From Sphingobacteriales bacterium (GTDB taxonomy: Bacteria; Bacteroidota; Bacteroidia; Chitinophagales; Chitinophagaceae), in the NCBI GenBank assembly GCA_016219985.1, contig JACRJO010000032.1:62001-126000 (forward strand): a DNA stretch of 64,000 nucleotides, written 5' to 3'. The notes beneath the pieces are model-generated. The model did no database searches. It was not told the DNA's origin and saw only the letters and a list, made by a program, of their open reading frames with translations. The position numbers and the translations under genes are program-made. This document shows positions 44,283 through 54,282 of this stretch, piece after piece. Each line of letters begins with the position of its first letter. Position 1 is the stretch's first letter.

Positions 44283-46736
44283 TCATCTCCATTTATTCCT
44301 GAACCGGTCCCAGGTTGTCAGCCCGATCTTGAGCTGAACGGGGTTATTGAATTTATTCGCCACAGAACCCACCACATAAACACCCAGTTTGACCCGGGCC
44401 AACGGGTTGAAGGGCCATTTGAAAACCCGCTCCAGCCCGGCAAAAAATTCAAAATACCGCAGGGATCTTTCCTTCGTGATCAGGAAGCCGCCACCGGCAA
44501 TCTCCTGGATCTTGAGTTTTTTCAGAAAGGGAATTTTATTGATCAGGGCCCCGTTGAACTCATGCAGCAGGTTTCCCTGGAAAAAGCGGTCAAAGACCGG
44601 GAAGGTGGAATCCAGCGCCTGGAAAGAATTTTGCGGGTTCTGGAAGAAAAGCGGGTCCCCCTGGCGCATGAATTTGTAATCGATGATCCGGAGGTCCTTG
44701 ATCTTGGCAAAATCACCCGTCTTGATATAATAGGATGTATTCCCCAATATACCCAGGTTGATGCTCTGCTCCAGCCCGAATTCGAAATAATCGAAACTGA
44801 TCTCACTTCCGAACAGGGTGGGTATGCCTTTTTTCCAGATCACATAAAAAGTGGGCCATTTGGAACCAAGGAATATTTTCTCCTTCGGTTCCCGGATATA
44901 TTTCAGCCCGGGGGTAAGATAGAGTTTGATCTCATTGTACGTAGCGTTGTAGGCCTCAAAATCCACCGGCGGCTCATTGGGTATCCCGAAAATGCTGTCG
45001 GCATTGTTCCCCACTTTATAACCGGCCACCGAGCGGCGGAATGCCACTTCAAATTTATTCATCAGCCGGACCCCGTTAAAGATCTCCAGTTCATGCCCTA
45101 CTTCTATTGAATTATTCAGGTAGATATTACTGCGCTTGAGCACATTCACCCAGGCGTCCCCGGGATAGATGAATTCAAAATTGCGGCCGGCGGTGATGTT
45201 GACCTGCCCCTGGTTAAAGGGATTGTATTTTCTCCGGAATCCAATGGTGCCGTTCAGGTCCCGGTTACGGAACCCATAACTGAGATCCGCTTCTAAGGAA
45301 AGGTTTTTCCTCGAAGGATAGGTCTTCCGGTAAGCCCCGGATACCTTCAAACGGGCCCCGCCAAATGCAATCGGCTGTACCAGGGAGGTGATCGGCGGCA
45401 GGATCCACATCCGTTCCTTCTTGTGGTCATTGAACACCTGTCCGAATACCAGCATCTTGGTCCAGGTGATCCGGTTCAGGATACGATCCATGGAATCCAG
45501 GTAGGATTCGCTGCGCATATACTTGTAAATACTGTCCTGGTAACGGGCATACTTGGCCTGCTGTACGGACAGCGGTTCAGCCCGCACCTGTTGCCAGAAC
45601 AGGGAATCCTTTTCGTAGGCCTGCTGCGTGGTGGTGCTCACTTCATTGCCGAAATGTCCTCTTTTAAAATTTTTCTTCAGGTCATAGCCGGAATAGACGG
45701 CGATGGTTTCCCCGTAGCGCCGGCCCCCTTTCACTTTCGTGTAATAATTAAACTGCTGCCGCGTGATCATCCGGGCGCTGTCGCCTACACTGCCATACTC
45801 CTGCTTCACTTCCATATAATCGAATTCCGGCATATGCGCCGAAGGGATCCGGAACTCGGTGCTGAATACAGTCCAGGTACTGTCCTGGATGCGGATCTCC
45901 CCTTCGATCGTCGCATTGCTCAGCTGGCGCGGGCGGATGGCGATCGTATAGATCTTGGGCTTCACCGTCCGGTCGATCTTTATGGTCTTAAACTTATATG
46001 CCACCAGTCCGCTATAACTCAGGGGGGACACAAAGGGAATCTTGGACACCGGTGGCGCCTGGATCATATTGTTGAAAATATAAAAATCACCATCCGTGGT
46101 GGTCAGGTAAAAAAGGCTTTCCTCGTGCCCGCCCCGTTTATTCACCCCGATCCGCTCTTCACGGATCTGTCCGCCGGCGCTTTTATCCAGGCGGAGGGAA
46201 ACTTCGGTCATCGACATGCCTTCGAAATTTTCGCGGGGCACACTATCCGTCTCTTCCGGTTTGTTTCGCCTCGTTACTGCCGAATCCAGCTGAAAAGCCC
46301 GGATGTATACATTGCAGGAATAGGAACCAATGGCGTTCAGGATGGGATCTTTCTCTTTAATCACTCTCCGGATCAGCTCCTCGGCCCGGTCGCGGGTCTT
46401 TACCCTCAGCACCACTTCCCCGAGGCTGGCGCCCTCATCATTCTCCATCATCACATTTTCAGTGATATCCTCATTGTTGATATAGAAAGTGACCACTTTC
46501 GTTTTGAAGCCCACCATACTCACCACCAGGTCATACCGGCCTCTTTCAAGAAAGAAGGAATAAGAACCGTCATCCTTCGTGACCGTGCCCTTGCGGAGTT
46601 CCTTGACTTCCACGCTGGCCAGGGGCAGGGGTTCTTTTTTGCTGTCCATTACCACGCCCGATACTTTATACAACTGTGCGTCCGCCAGGAAGGCTGAAAA
46701 GAGGAATAGGAATAAGAGGATAGGTTTTCTGTTCAT
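44283..46736 (-). CDS. DUF5686 outer-membrane protein with carboxypeptidase-D-like domain
   Basis: 817 residues. A signal peptide (ending LADAQ) is followed by a carboxypeptidase-regulatory-like beta sandwich (VSGVVMDSKKEPLPLASVEV, residues ~24-105). The long DUF5686 region follows, starting with RAEELIRRVIKEKDPILNAI and continuing as beta strands of a putative outer-membrane barrel with aromatic-rich segments. Members are conserved in Bacteroidota, near or in the outer membrane, with no known activity. A repeat flank directly follows the stop; a 192-base gap separates it from the histidine kinase gene upstream. Confidence 0.9.
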   Translation of the reverse strand: MNRKPILLFLFLFSAFLADAQLYKVSGVVMDSKKEPLPLASVEVKELRKGTVTKDDGSYSFFLERGRYDLVVSMVGFKTKVVTFYINNEDITENVMMENDEGASLGEVVLRVKTRDRAEELIRRVIKEKDPILNAIGSYSCNVYIRAFQLDSAVTRRNKPEETDSVPRENFEGMSMTEVSLRLDKSAGGQIREERIGVNKRGGHEESLFYLTTTDGDFYIFNNMIQAPPVSKIPFVSPLSYSGLVAYKFKTIKIDRTVKPKIYTIAIRPRQLSNATIEGEIRIQDSTWTVFSTEFRIPSAHMPEFDYMEVKQEYGSVGDSARMITRQQFNYYTKVKGGRRYGETIAVYSGYDLKKNFKRGHFGNEVSTTTQQAYEKDSLFWQQVRAEPLSVQQAKYARYQDSIYKYMRSESYLDSMDRILNRITWTKMLVFGQVFNDHKKERMWILPPITSLVQPIAFGGARLKVSGAYRKTYPSRKNLSLEADLSYGFRNRDLNGTIGFRRKYNPFNQGQVNITAGRNFEFIYPGDAWVNVLKRSNIYLNNSIEVGHELEIFNGVRLMNKFEVAFRRSVAGYKVGNNADSIFGIPNEPPVDFEAYNATYNEIKLYLTPGLKYIREPKEKIFLGSKWPTFYVIWKKGIPTLFGSEISFDYFEFGLEQSINLGILGNTSYYIKTGDFAKIKDLRIIDYKFMRQGDPLFFQNPQNSFQALDSTFPVFDRFFQGNLLHEFNGALINKIPFLKKLKIQEIAGGGFLITKERSLRYFEFFAGLERVFKWPFNPLARVKLGVYVVGSVANKFNNPVQLKIGLTTWDRFRNKWR

Positions 46737-46928
46737 GTTCAGGGTGAGAATTACAGGTTAAACTGCAAATGTTGCAAATTGATCCGTTTGTTGAAGGGCA
46801 AACGGGTTAATTTAACTTTATTTAACAGCCTGCCCGCCGGAATATTTACCCGGATTCTCCTGCAAAAATAGCTGATTATTCTGCACCGTATTCATTTCCT
46901 CCCGGGCGACCGGGAATGCGGGAAAGTA

Positions 46929-49900
46929 TTAGAGCGGGATCTCTGCACTGAGAACAAATCCTTTTCCCGGGGAAGTCTGGATATCCAGCCGGCCGCCATA
47001 AATACTGAGCCGGCCTTTCATATTGCGGATACCGATGCCATCGGAATTTTTACCGGAGTCCATCCCCTTTCCATTGTCCCTAATCCGGAGTTGTACCTTA
47101 TCCTTCTTAACCTGCAGCCGGATATCCACCCGGGTTGCCTGGGCATACTTGATAATATTGGTGCATTGCTCCTGAGCGATCCGGTAGAGTGCAATCTTTT
47201 TTTTATCATCGAGCAGGTCCTCCCTGAATCCTTTGCGGCTGAAGGAAACGTTGATATGCTGCTGGTGGAACATCTCATGGGCCAGGGATGCAATTTGCCT
47301 GGGGAGGCTCATCAGTTTCAGGTCGGGTGTAGCCAGCGAATGGGATAATTTCCGGTTTTCTTCTATGGCCTGCTGAATATTATTAATGCTGCTGCCCAGG
47401 AAATCCTTATGTTTTTCCGGGTCTTCCGCCACTACGGACAGGATCATTTTGGTACTTACCAGGATCTGGTTGACATTATCATGCAGTTCCTGCCCGAGGA
47501 AGTTCCGTTCTTTTTCCTGGGCATCCAGGGCGGTTTCGGTGATGCGGATTTGCTCCAGCCTTTGTCTTTCCCGGAGTTCTTCCTCCAGTTTCCTTTTCTC
47601 CGTAATATCATTGCGGATGGCAAGGAACTGGTAGGGCTTTCCCTTTTCATTCAGGAAGGGGACAACCGTGGTCCCGGCCCAGTGAATGCTGCCATCCTTG
47701 GCTTTATTACAAACATCCGCCTTGAGCACCTTCCCGGACTTGATCGTTTTCCAGAAATTCTCCCAGAATTGTTTGCTGTGTTGCCCTGAATTAAGGGCGC
47801 GGTGATTCACCCCGATGATCTCTTCTTTTGAATAGCCATACAGTTTCTGAAAATTATCATTGATATAGGTGATATTCCCGTTGAAATCGGAGAACGATAC
47901 GATCGTGGCCTGGTCCAGGGCATATTTATACGCGGAGATCTCCTTGATACTCTGCTGCAGGGCTTCTTCCGCCTTTTTCCGGGCGGTAATATCATGCCAG
48001 ATGGTGTAGAACAATTGCTTCCCTTTCACGATAATCGGGGTCAGCATTACTTCAACGGGAAAGTTGGTGCCATCCGCTTTCCGGTGTATCCATTCAAAAT
48101 GATTGTACCCTTTTTCCAGGGCCTCCCGGATCATCCGCTTCGCTTTTTCCGCAGAATAAGCGCCGTCCGGTTGTTTGCGCGGCGACAATTTCCAGGGAGG
48201 CTGGTTCAGGAATTCTTCCCGGGAAGAATAACCCAGCAGGGAAACGGTGGCGTCATTGCAATCAATGAAATTCCTTCCGTCGAGCAGCAGGATCGCTTCA
48301 CTGGATTCATGGTATAAACGATGAAAAGCCAGCTCACTCTCTACCAGTTCAAGCTGGGTCCGTTTCAACTGCGTAATATCGGTCCCCATCCCCACCACGC
48401 AGGGCATGCCCTCGTAGATCAGCGCCATCGAATTAATATAGAGGGGTACTTTCCGTTTATCTTTTGTAATCAGCTGCACTTCTGTGCCGGGAAGGGTTTC
48501 ATAAAAAATATGGCTGATCCGGGTCCTGACCTTCTCCTTTTCATCCCCTTCATAAAAATCAAGCGGGTGCATATGGCTGATCTCCCGGGCGCTGAAACCG
48601 GTGATGGTCTCAAAATTCTTATTCCAGCGGATGAACTTCCCGTCTTTGGTATACAGGTAAAAAAGGCCTGGCATTTTCTGGATCAGCGAATCCGAAAGCA
48701 TTTTCTCAAACTGCAGTTTCTCTTCGATCAGTTTCTGTTGCGTGATATCCACAAATGCCCCGATAACGCGTACCGGCAGTCCTTCTTCATTGCGGATCAC
48801 ATAAGCCCTGTCGAGCACGGTACCCCAGGAACCATCCGGCAGCCGGTAACGGAAATCATCCTGCCAGGAGTCCACCATATTGCGGCGGGCCCGCTGAATA
48901 CGGCCAATCACTTTCTCCCGGTCGTCCGGGTGTACTTTCTGCGACCAGTCCCTCAGATCAGGTACGGGCTGTGCCGGATCATATCCCATCATATTATAAA
49001 ACGCTTCATTCCACCAGGTGCTGTCATTGACGAGGTCCCATTCCCACACGGCGTCATTGGTGGCTTTGGACAAGAGCTGGAACCGCTCATTGAACTGGCG
49101 GATCTGCGCTTCAATCCTTTTTTGTTCCGTAATATCATGAAAGATGAGACTGAATAATTTCCCGCCCCCGGCATCGGTGATCACAGATGAGGAAAGCTGC
49201 ACCATGATCCGGGAACCGTCCCCGCAGATCATATAAACCGCGCTGGTGGCAAATCCCTTGTCCCCTCTTTTCAGCTGGTGCCCGGTCCAGCTGGCATCCG
49301 CAGTATCGAGCAGCCCGTCATGGCCACGTTGCTTCATTTCCTCTTCCGTCAGACCAAGCATGAGCTGTGCCGCATAATTGGCCGCCAGGACTTCCCCATT
49401 CTCATTACCCAGTACAATACCATCCATGCTTTGTTCAAAAAATGAACGCAGCTTATCCTCGCTTTCCTGCAACCGGATCCTCGCCATCCGTTCTTCGTGT
49501 ATGTCCCGGAAGTTGATGGATATCACTTCCACATCTTTTATATGCAGCAGGTTGGAAAAAGTACTTTCCAGGTAATGCCAGCTATTATCTTTATACAGGA
49601 AGCGGTATTGTGCCGTAATCACTTTCCCCGGCTCCTGCAGCAGTTCCTGCAGGATCACCCGGAGTTCCGGCAGGTCATCCGGGTGGGTAAACGCTTCCGG
49701 GTTCACCCCGACAATATTGTCCTCGAGGTAACCGGTGATCCGGCGGGCTGAATCGCTGACAAATTTAAAAGTAAGGTCCTTGCCCAGCAGGACAATACCA
49801 CTGGGCGAATGCTGGGTAATTTCGCGGAATAAGGTTTCACTTTCAGCGAGCCTTGCCTGGGCCAGCTTCCTCGAACTGATATCGAGGAATGAGCCGTATA

Positions 49901-52061
49901 AACAGACCGGCTCGCCGGCATCATCCCGGATCACATGGGCCACAAATTCAACCGGGAATAAAGTACCGTCCGCCCGGATAGCCGTGTCCTCCCCGCTGAT
50001 ATAGCCCCGCGTTTGCAGGGCTTCCATTGAACGGAGGAAACCATCACCGTAAAAAACATCGGCCAGCTTTTTCCCGATCAGTTCATGGCTGTCCCGGGCT
50101 CCCCACATGCGTACGCTGGCCTGGTTCACATAGGTGATCCTGCCTTCCATATCGGCCATCCCTACCCCGCTGATCGTGGATTCAATTGCCGCTTCCTTGA
50201 GCCGCAGCTCCTTTTCGTTCAGCACGCGTTTGGTAATATCTTCATGTACCCCAATGATCCGCCGGGCCTTTCCTTTATTATCCCTCCCGGTCACATTCCC
50301 GGTAAAACGAAACCATTTCAGTTCCCCGCTCTTGCAGACCACCCGGAACGTGGCATCAAAGGAAGGCTCTGTCCCTTTCAGTGTATTAATAAATTTTTCA
50401 ACAACGGCTTCCTGGTCAGGTTTATAAATGGCATTGATCCAGAAATCAGGGCCCGCCAGGTCCTGCTCATTTAAAAAACCGGTTTGCTCCCTGGTCTTCT
50501 GGGATATGAAGGCGGTCTTTTTCTCAAAATTCATTTCCCAGACCCCCAGCTCACTTTTATCGAGCGCCAGTTTCCAGCGGAGTTCATTCTCCCGGATCGT
50601 GTTCTCCGCGTTCTTCCGGTCAGTGATGTCCCGCATAAAAGAAACAAAACTGGTCTCCGTCAGCCGCCGGGTGGTGGATTCGATACAGATCCCATTACCA
50701 TCCTTTTTCCGGAAATATCGTTCATTGATCACCGTTATCCCCTTTTCCAGTTCCTGGTACCGGGTCGGGTTTTCCACCAGGTCGTCCGGGAAGAGGATAC
50801 CCGTAACAGGTAACCGCAGAAATTCTTCTTCCGTGTATCCGAACAGTTCGGTCATCCGTTTATTGACGGAGAGGTAACAGTCTTTTTCCACATCATAAAA
50901 ACAAACCCCGTCCGCCCCTTCTTCAAACAGGGTCCGGTACCGGAACTCGCTTTCCAGTATTTCATCTTCCATCTTTTTCCGTTCGCTGACATCCCGGCCG
51001 ATCACGAGGATCCGGTCATCCGAAAGCAGCTTGGTATTAAGTTCAGCATAAAAAGTGGTGCCGTCCTTTCGCCGGACCTTCCGCTCCTGCATCACCGGTA
51101 CATGCGCCATCACCTCTGGAATACGGATAGGCGGTTCCCCGGGAGGCAGTACCAGAAGGGTGAAGAGATTGAGCCCGGTCAGTTCCTTCTTGCTGTACCC
51201 CGTCAGCTTTTCGGCCATCGTGTTTACATCCATACAACGGCCCTGCAGATCCGCAATAATAATGGCATCCGCGGCCTGTTCCACCAGCGAGCGATATTGC
51301 TTTTCGCTTTTTACAAGCAGCTCTTCTATGTTCTTCTGCGCCGTTATATCCCGGTAATACACTGAGACGCCTTCGGGGGAAGGGTAAATAAAATCTTCAA
51401 ACCATTTTTTCTTCGTGGAATAATACAGCTCCACCCGCATGGGCTGCTGGGTCCGCATGGCCTCCTGCAGGCTGTGATAAAAAGGCTCGTCTATCACATC
51501 AGGAAATTCTTTCCATATATTTTTCCCGATCAGTTCTTTGGCGGAACGACCATGCATTTCCTCCGCTGTACTATTAAGAAAGGTATAATTCCACTGATGA
51601 TCCAGGGCAAAAAACGCATCCGTTACCCGCTCAAAAACCCGGTTGATCTCTTCGGCTGCCGGGGCAGAAAGCCCGGTATTTTCCCGGACCGTACCCATCA
51701 CGCCGATGATGGCCTGCTCATTGCGCAGGGGCCGGAGTTCCATCAGGAGTCCGCGGGTCGTATTGGAACAAACCCATTCAAAATATGCCTTCACCCCGCC
51801 CGATGCCAGGGCCAGCTGTTCCCGGAAGCCGGCCTTTTGCGCTTCGGTCATATGATCAGTTAATGAGCCGGCGGGGGGATTATTTTCATTCATCCGCTGG
51901 CAGAGGGACAGGCAGGATTTGTTTTGCCAGACGATCAGCCCGTCCTGGTCAAACATACAGATGGCATCCGAAATGGCATCCAGCATCAACGGATAAACCG
52001 ATCCGCCAATATTAACAGGATCCGTACTGATGGTCATTCGGTGGGGATAAGGTGATGACAT
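46929..52061 (-). CDS. Soluble multi-PAS sensor histidine kinase
   Basis: 1710 residues from the ATG at 52061 (a GTG five codons upstream is also in frame). About twelve PAS domains follow one another without a membrane segment, recognised by their repeated openings, such as SEKQYRSLVEQAADAIIIAD, SEFRYRTLFEEGADGVCFYD, SEDKLRSFFEQSMDGIVLGN and SELAFHRLYHESSEAILLLD. Many are joined by PAC-type linkers (ITAQKN, ITEQKR). The C-terminus is a HisKA_3-type dimerisation helix with the phospho-acceptor in ELHDNVNQ (His ~1527) and an ATPase domain with N-box EQCTNIIKYAQAT, DNGKGM and GIGIRNMKGR. There is no receiver domain. The usual partner, a NarL/LuxR response regulator, is not adjacent. Confidence 0.92.
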   Translation of the reverse strand: MSSPYPHRMTISTDPVNIGGSVYPLMLDAISDAICMFDQDGLIVWQNKSCLSLCQRMNENNPPAGSLTDHMTEAQKAGFREQLALASGGVKAYFEWVCSNTTRGLLMELRPLRNEQAIIGVMGTVRENTGLSAPAAEEINRVFERVTDAFFALDHQWNYTFLNSTAEEMHGRSAKELIGKNIWKEFPDVIDEPFYHSLQEAMRTQQPMRVELYYSTKKKWFEDFIYPSPEGVSVYYRDITAQKNIEELLVKSEKQYRSLVEQAADAIIIADLQGRCMDVNTMAEKLTGYSKKELTGLNLFTLLVLPPGEPPIRIPEVMAHVPVMQERKVRRKDGTTFYAELNTKLLSDDRILVIGRDVSERKKMEDEILESEFRYRTLFEEGADGVCFYDVEKDCYLSVNKRMTELFGYTEEEFLRLPVTGILFPDDLVENPTRYQELEKGITVINERYFRKKDGNGICIESTTRRLTETSFVSFMRDITDRKNAENTIRENELRWKLALDKSELGVWEMNFEKKTAFISQKTREQTGFLNEQDLAGPDFWINAIYKPDQEAVVEKFINTLKGTEPSFDATFRVVCKSGELKWFRFTGNVTGRDNKGKARRIIGVHEDITKRVLNEKELRLKEAAIESTISGVGMADMEGRITYVNQASVRMWGARDSHELIGKKLADVFYGDGFLRSMEALQTRGYISGEDTAIRADGTLFPVEFVAHVIRDDAGEPVCLYGSFLDISSRKLAQARLAESETLFREITQHSPSGIVLLGKDLTFKFVSDSARRITGYLEDNIVGVNPEAFTHPDDLPELRVILQELLQEPGKVITAQYRFLYKDNSWHYLESTFSNLLHIKDVEVISINFRDIHEERMARIRLQESEDKLRSFFEQSMDGIVLGNENGEVLAANYAAQLMLGLTEEEMKQRGHDGLLDTADASWTGHQLKRGDKGFATSAVYMICGDGSRIMVQLSSSVITDAGGGKLFSLIFHDITEQKRIEAQIRQFNERFQLLSKATNDAVWEWDLVNDSTWWNEAFYNMMGYDPAQPVPDLRDWSQKVHPDDREKVIGRIQRARRNMVDSWQDDFRYRLPDGSWGTVLDRAYVIRNEEGLPVRVIGAFVDITQQKLIEEKLQFEKMLSDSLIQKMPGLFYLYTKDGKFIRWNKNFETITGFSAREISHMHPLDFYEGDEKEKVRTRISHIFYETLPGTEVQLITKDKRKVPLYINSMALIYEGMPCVVGMGTDITQLKRTQLELVESELAFHRLYHESSEAILLLDGRNFIDCNDATVSLLGYSSREEFLNQPPWKLSPRKQPDGAYSAEKAKRMIREALEKGYNHFEWIHRKADGTNFPVEVMLTPIIVKGKQLFYTIWHDITARKKAEEALQQSIKEISAYKYALDQATIVSFSDFNGNITYINDNFQKLYGYSKEEIIGVNHRALNSGQHSKQFWENFWKTIKSGKVLKADVCNKAKDGSIHWAGTTVVPFLNEKGKPYQFLAIRNDITEKRKLEEELRERQRLEQIRITETALDAQEKERNFLGQELHDNVNQILVSTKMILSVVAEDPEKHKDFLGSSINNIQQAIEENRKLSHSLATPDLKLMSLPRQIASLAHEMFHQQHINVSFSRKGFREDLLDDKKKIALYRIAQEQCTNIIKYAQATRVDIRLQVKKDKVQLRIRDNGKGMDSGKNSDGIGIRNMKGRLSIYGGRLDIQTSPGKGFVLSAEIPL

Positions 52062-52592
52062 ATTTTTTAAAAACACAACAACTGCCTGACACTGAATATA
52101 AGAATTTAGTTTCAGATCCCACAGTATGGCCCGGATATAAAAAAAGACCTTCGTAGATTATTTATTGACCCATAGTAGTTTACCCTTATGAGTACCATTG
52201 GTAAAATCAGTACCGTTGCCACGCATTCCCGGGCTGAAATCCCTCGCAGCGGTCTTCATTGACCATGCATTTATAAACAATGCAGGCAGCCAAGAAAAGC
52301 CTGACTTGCTAATCGGGTATCGTGTTACCTGTTTTATCAAACCTTTGAACAGCTGGTTTGTTAAATGACTATCATCAAAACAACGGCGACCATAACTATA
52401 CAGGAAAAAACCATTCCATATTATTCGCCGGCGCGCTCTCTTTCCACAGCCTGTGAATAAGTAAGATTAGGTAGTCACAATATTGCTGATTAATATTGAA
52501 AAAGAAGGGCAGGCTTCTGTAATCGGGCAGAAGACGCGTGATAATCCGGTACCGCCCTTTTGCCGGCTTTGAGAAACATAAACCGAAGTGCA
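52062..52592. other. Intergenic region between divergent kinase and phoH
   Basis: About 530 bases without a supported gene. It should contain the promoters of both the histidine kinase (minus) and the phoH operon (plus), but no perfect -7 box was found. A 60-codon minus-strand frame at 52158-52340 has no signal, motif or recognised similarity. Confidence 0.5.
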
Positions 52593-53564
52593 TTGACAGA
52601 CACTATCATTAACCTTGAAACCGTAAACCCTATTGAATTTTTCGGAGTAAACAACGGTAAGCTCGACATCCTGAAAAAGAAATTTCCCCTGCTGAAAATC
52701 CTCTCCCGCGGTACCCAGCTAAAATTAAGCGGTGCGCCGGAACAGATTGAAAACGCCCGGGAAAAAATATCCCTGATTGTTTCTTACCTGGAACGAAACG
52801 GACATATGAGCCAGAATTACTTTGAACAGATCCTGGGCGGCGACGATGCCGAAGTGATTGATCACTTCCGGGAGAAGAATCCCAACGAAGTACTGGTCTT
52901 TGGTCCCAATGGAAAATCCGTCAGGGCCCGCACGGCAAACCAGAAAAGACTGGTACAGGAAGCAGAGAAAAATGATATCGTATTCGCGATCGGGCCGGCC
53001 GGTACGGGTAAGACCTATACCGCGGTGGCCCTGGCCGTAAGAGCATTGAAGAACAAGCAGGTCAAGAAGATCATCCTCACACGCCCCGCTGTGGAAGCGG
53101 GAGAAAGCCTGGGCTTCCTGCCCGGCGATCTTAAGGAAAAGATCGATCCCTACCTGCGTCCTTTGTATGATGCGCTGGACGATATGATCCCTGCTGATAA
53201 ACTGGGATACTATATGACCACCCGCACCATCGAGATCGCCCCGCTGGCTTATATGCGCGGCCGGACACTCGACAACGCTTTTATCATTCTCGATGAGGCC
53301 CAGAATGCCACCGACCTGCAGCTGAAAATGTTCCTCACCCGTATCGGCGCTAATGCCAAAGCCATCATCACGGGAGATATGACCCAGGTGGACCTGCCCC
53401 GTAACCAGCGGAGCGGACTGTCCACAGCCGTACGGATCCTGCAGAATATTGACGGCATCGGGCATATCGAACTGGATGAAGAGGATGTGGTGCGTCACCG
53501 CCTGGTGAAACAAATTCTCCGGGCCTACACGAAGGAGCACGAGAAAGACGAACGGCATTCATGA
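52593..53564 (+). CDS. PhoH-family ATPase
   Basis: About 323 residues. An N-terminal KH-like segment (IEFFGVNNGKLDILKKKFP, residues ~10-70) is followed by the PhoH ATPase domain. That domain has Walker A GPAGTGKTYTAV, TRPAVEAGESLGFLPGDLKEK, Walker B FIILDEAQNAT and the ITGDMTQVDLP sensor. Family members (YbeZ) bind RNA and assist YbeY in rRNA maturation. There is no ATG in the natural position. TTG at 52593 gives the usual MTDTIINLE start, and TTG codons at 52560 and 52569 are alternatives, so the start is uncertain. It overlaps the next gene by four bases. Confidence 0.93.
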   Translation: MTDTIINLETVNPIEFFGVNNGKLDILKKKFPLLKILSRGTQLKLSGAPEQIENAREKISLIVSYLERNGHMSQNYFEQILGGDDAEVIDHFREKNPNEVLVFGPNGKSVRARTANQKRLVQEAEKNDIVFAIGPAGTGKTYTAVALAVRALKNKQVKKIILTRPAVEAGESLGFLPGDLKEKIDPYLRPLYDALDDMIPADKLGYYMTTRTIEIAPLAYMRGRTLDNAFIILDEAQNATDLQLKMFLTRIGANAKAIITGDMTQVDLPRNQRSGLSTAVRILQNIDGIGHIELDEEDVVRHRLVKQILRAYTKEHEKDERHS

Positions 53565-54232
53565 AACTTTTTTTACTTTTTTCCCAATACAGCAAAAGGT
53601 GGCCGGCAGGCTGCCTTTTACTTTTTGTGATGGCCTGTTCCACCCCGCCCAAAAAGTCCCCCGTGGTTTACCCCCCGGGTTACCTGGCCCGGAGTTTTGA
53701 AAAAATTAAACAGGTAAAAAAAATGGTGCACTCCGGCGATATTATTTTCCGTAACGGTATGGATGACGTAAGCCAGGCTGCCCGCAGCATGAACCGGACC
53801 GATACCTCCTACTCCCACTGTGGTATCCTGCTGCTCGAGCAGGACAGTGTGTGGATCTACCATGCCCTGGGCGGCAGTTATAACCCGGGTATGAAACTGC
53901 TGCGGGAGCCCATAGACAGTTTCTGCAATCCCCGGGACAATAATGCATTTGGTATCTACCGGTATCAACTGGACTCTTTACAAATGCAGGTATTGCAGGA
54001 AACGGTACACCGGCATTTTATGAACGGGCTGAAATTTGATATGTTTTTCAACTTTGATACAGACGGGGAGATGTACTGTTCCGAATTTGTTTTCAAATCG
54101 CTGAACCGCTCCCTGAACGGGCAGCTCAGCAAATATCTTCGCCTGGATACCATTCCTTTTGGTGTTACGACAGATGATATTTTCCTGAACCCGGCCTGTA
54201 AACTGGTAAAAAAGGAAAAATTCGGACTTTGA
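53561..54232 (+). CDS. YiiX/YebB-like lipoprotein hydrolase
   Basis: 223 residues with signal peptide and lipobox VMAC. It belongs to the permuted papain-like (NlpC/P60-related) group. The catalytic pair is visible as the histidine in YSHCGILL (SYSHCG motif) and the cysteine in MYCSEFVFKSL, with GDIIFRNG near the start. Enzymes of this group cut amide bonds in peptidoglycan or lipoproteins. Its ATG overlaps the phoH stop (ATGA), which is probably a translation coupling rather than a functional link. Confidence 0.88.
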   Translation: MKLFLLFSQYSKRWPAGCLLLFVMACSTPPKKSPVVYPPGYLARSFEKIKQVKKMVHSGDIIFRNGMDDVSQAARSMNRTDTSYSHCGILLLEQDSVWIYHALGGSYNPGMKLLREPIDSFCNPRDNNAFGIYRYQLDSLQMQVLQETVHRHFMNGLKFDMFFNFDTDGEMYCSEFVFKSLNRSLNGQLSKYLRLDTIPFGVTTDDIFLNPACKLVKKEKFGL

Positions 54233-54282
54233 CACATTCTTCCCCTTAATTACTACTTTTGAATTCTTAAACCCCTTAACAA

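Noticed and set aside
45423..46697. 424-codon plus-strand open frame opposite the DUF5686 gene
   Set aside because: It lies entirely inside a well-supported minus-strand gene, has no recognisable domain and is rich in His/Pro/Ile typical of an antisense reading.
48321..49157. 278-codon plus-strand open frame opposite the PAS kinase
   Set aside because: Fully covered by the kinase gene on the other strand, which has clear repeated PAS domains; no motif in the antisense reading.
52158..52340. 60-codon minus-strand open frame in the kinase-phoH gap
   Set aside because: No signal, no motif, no good start context; length is within chance expectation for a 500-base gap.
52725..53558. 277-codon minus-strand open frame opposite phoH
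   Set aside because: Antisense of a conserved ATPase with Walker motifs.
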